From NCBI RefSeq assembly GCF_000165425.1, contig NW_001799610.1:73146-137145 (forward strand): DNA of 64,000 nucleotides. The letters are read 5' to 3'. Positions 63,398-64,000 of the stretch are shown in pieces. This DNA is from Paramecium tetraurelia. Taxonomy: Eukaryota > Ciliophora > Oligohymenophorea > Peniculida > Parameciidae. Both the position numbers and the translations under genes were made by a program. The notes beneath the pieces are model-generated. The model had not been told where the DNA came from. It saw nothing but the letters and a program-made list of their open reading frames with translations, and made no database searches. Position 1 is the first letter of the stretch, and each line of letters begins with the position of its first letter.

Positions 63398-64000
63398 ATG
63401 GAATTGGAAAATATGGCATAAACATCTTTTATTTTAAAAAAGTTAAAATAGAATTAGTAGCCGGTTTTATAAGGCCAAAAATTAGAATTGGATATCAAAC
63501 AAAGCAATCGTTTTTCTTAGCCTCCTAGCAATTAAAATGCCAAAACATAAAATTCCTCTATTTATTGTATTAGATTTCTGAGTATGTCTAAGAGGTTTAA
63601 AATTGAACATCTAAAGGTTAAACATTTTGTAGATGCCATTTAAAATATATAGAACCTAACTGGAAAAGTTAAGGTAATCGGAACTATCTTTAAAATTATG
63701 AGATTGAAACCTTATTATTTTTAATAATATACTGAAATAAAAATAGCGGGTATTTAACAAAGTATATTTAGAATCTGTATAAAATGAAGAAACATGTTAT
63801 TTAGAGGATAGATCAGGCAGAATTAAATTAGAATTTACAAATTGTAAACTTAATCTACCAAATAATACTTCAAAAACAATAAATGCGGAAGACTTAATAA
63901 CAGGGATAGTGGTTCTGATAGAAGGAGAAATTGTTGGGAACAATATTGTAAATGTATAAAGCATCAATTTACCGGACTTTATTGATCCTCCTATTTACAA
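63398..64000 (+). CDS. POLD2: DNA polymerase delta small subunit (POLD2), 5' part
   Basis: The gene starts at ATG 63398, has an intron at 63750-63771 and runs off the window edge, giving about 190 residues. After a Gln-rich N-terminus comes the OB-fold region of the B subunit: VIGTIFKIMRLKPYYFQQYT, matching the V-V-G-T-x-x-K-x-M-x-L-K-P signature of POLD2; then CYLEDRSGRIKLEF, fitting L-E-D-E-S-G-R-I; then GIVVLIEGEIVGNNIVNVQS. The inactive phosphoesterase domain lies beyond the window. It links the polymerase delta catalytic subunit to its other subunits in nuclear DNA replication. Confidence 0.85.

Noticed and set aside
1-64000. Mass pseudogenisation because of many TAA and TAG codons
   Set aside because: These codons fall at glutamine positions in conserved domains and TGA alone ends genes, as expected for the ciliate code.

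Overview
The window is macronuclear DNA of a ciliate, almost certainly Paramecium. It is strongly AT-rich. TAA and TAG occur inside nearly every conserved protein where glutamine is expected, and only TGA ends genes. Genes are cut by tiny introns of 19 to 35 nt, nearly always GTA...TAG. Intergenic gaps are often only tens of bases. Positions and protein lengths below assume the ciliate code (TAA/TAG = Gln). In almost every gene the spliced length is an exact multiple of three, which supports the intron calls.

Layout. 1-7300: end of an unknown gene, an AGC-type kinase (STK32/YANK-like), a possible small gene, a TPR protein, a tail-anchored coiled-coil protein and a small serine/proline-rich protein. 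7500-14440: a bZIP transcription factor, a basic protein, a CAMK-type kinase and a DDX31/Dbp7-like DEAD-box protein with altered catalytic motifs. 14530-17900: two divergent EF-hand proteins. 18746-32902: one axonemal dynein heavy chain of about 4,700 residues. 32911-39645: two small unknown genes, a signal-peptide-peptidase-like membrane protein lacking its catalytic motifs, and an SCP/NIF-type phosphatase. 39731-51700: five genes on the minus strand, four of them separated by only 16 to 23 nt: a HEAT-repeat protein, a four-domain voltage-gated cation channel, a GTPase fused to an HSP20 domain, and a coiled-coil protein. 51728-58213: a giant membrane protein with PAS-like domains. 58214-64000: gene-poor, with a secreted H-type-lectin-like protein, a small COMM-like protein and the start of the DNA polymerase delta small subunit (POLD2).

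Several genes fit ciliary life (dynein, Ca/Na-type channel, EF-hand proteins, kinases), but nothing shows that they form one pathway. The most unusual points are the tightly packed minus-strand cluster, the GTPase-HSP20 fusion, the pseudoprotease, the channel selectivity filter with a glutamine encoded by a reassigned stop, and single-base frame breaks in otherwise intact genes (dynein, coiled-coil gene, possibly the channel N-terminus). The last may be assembly errors or real.
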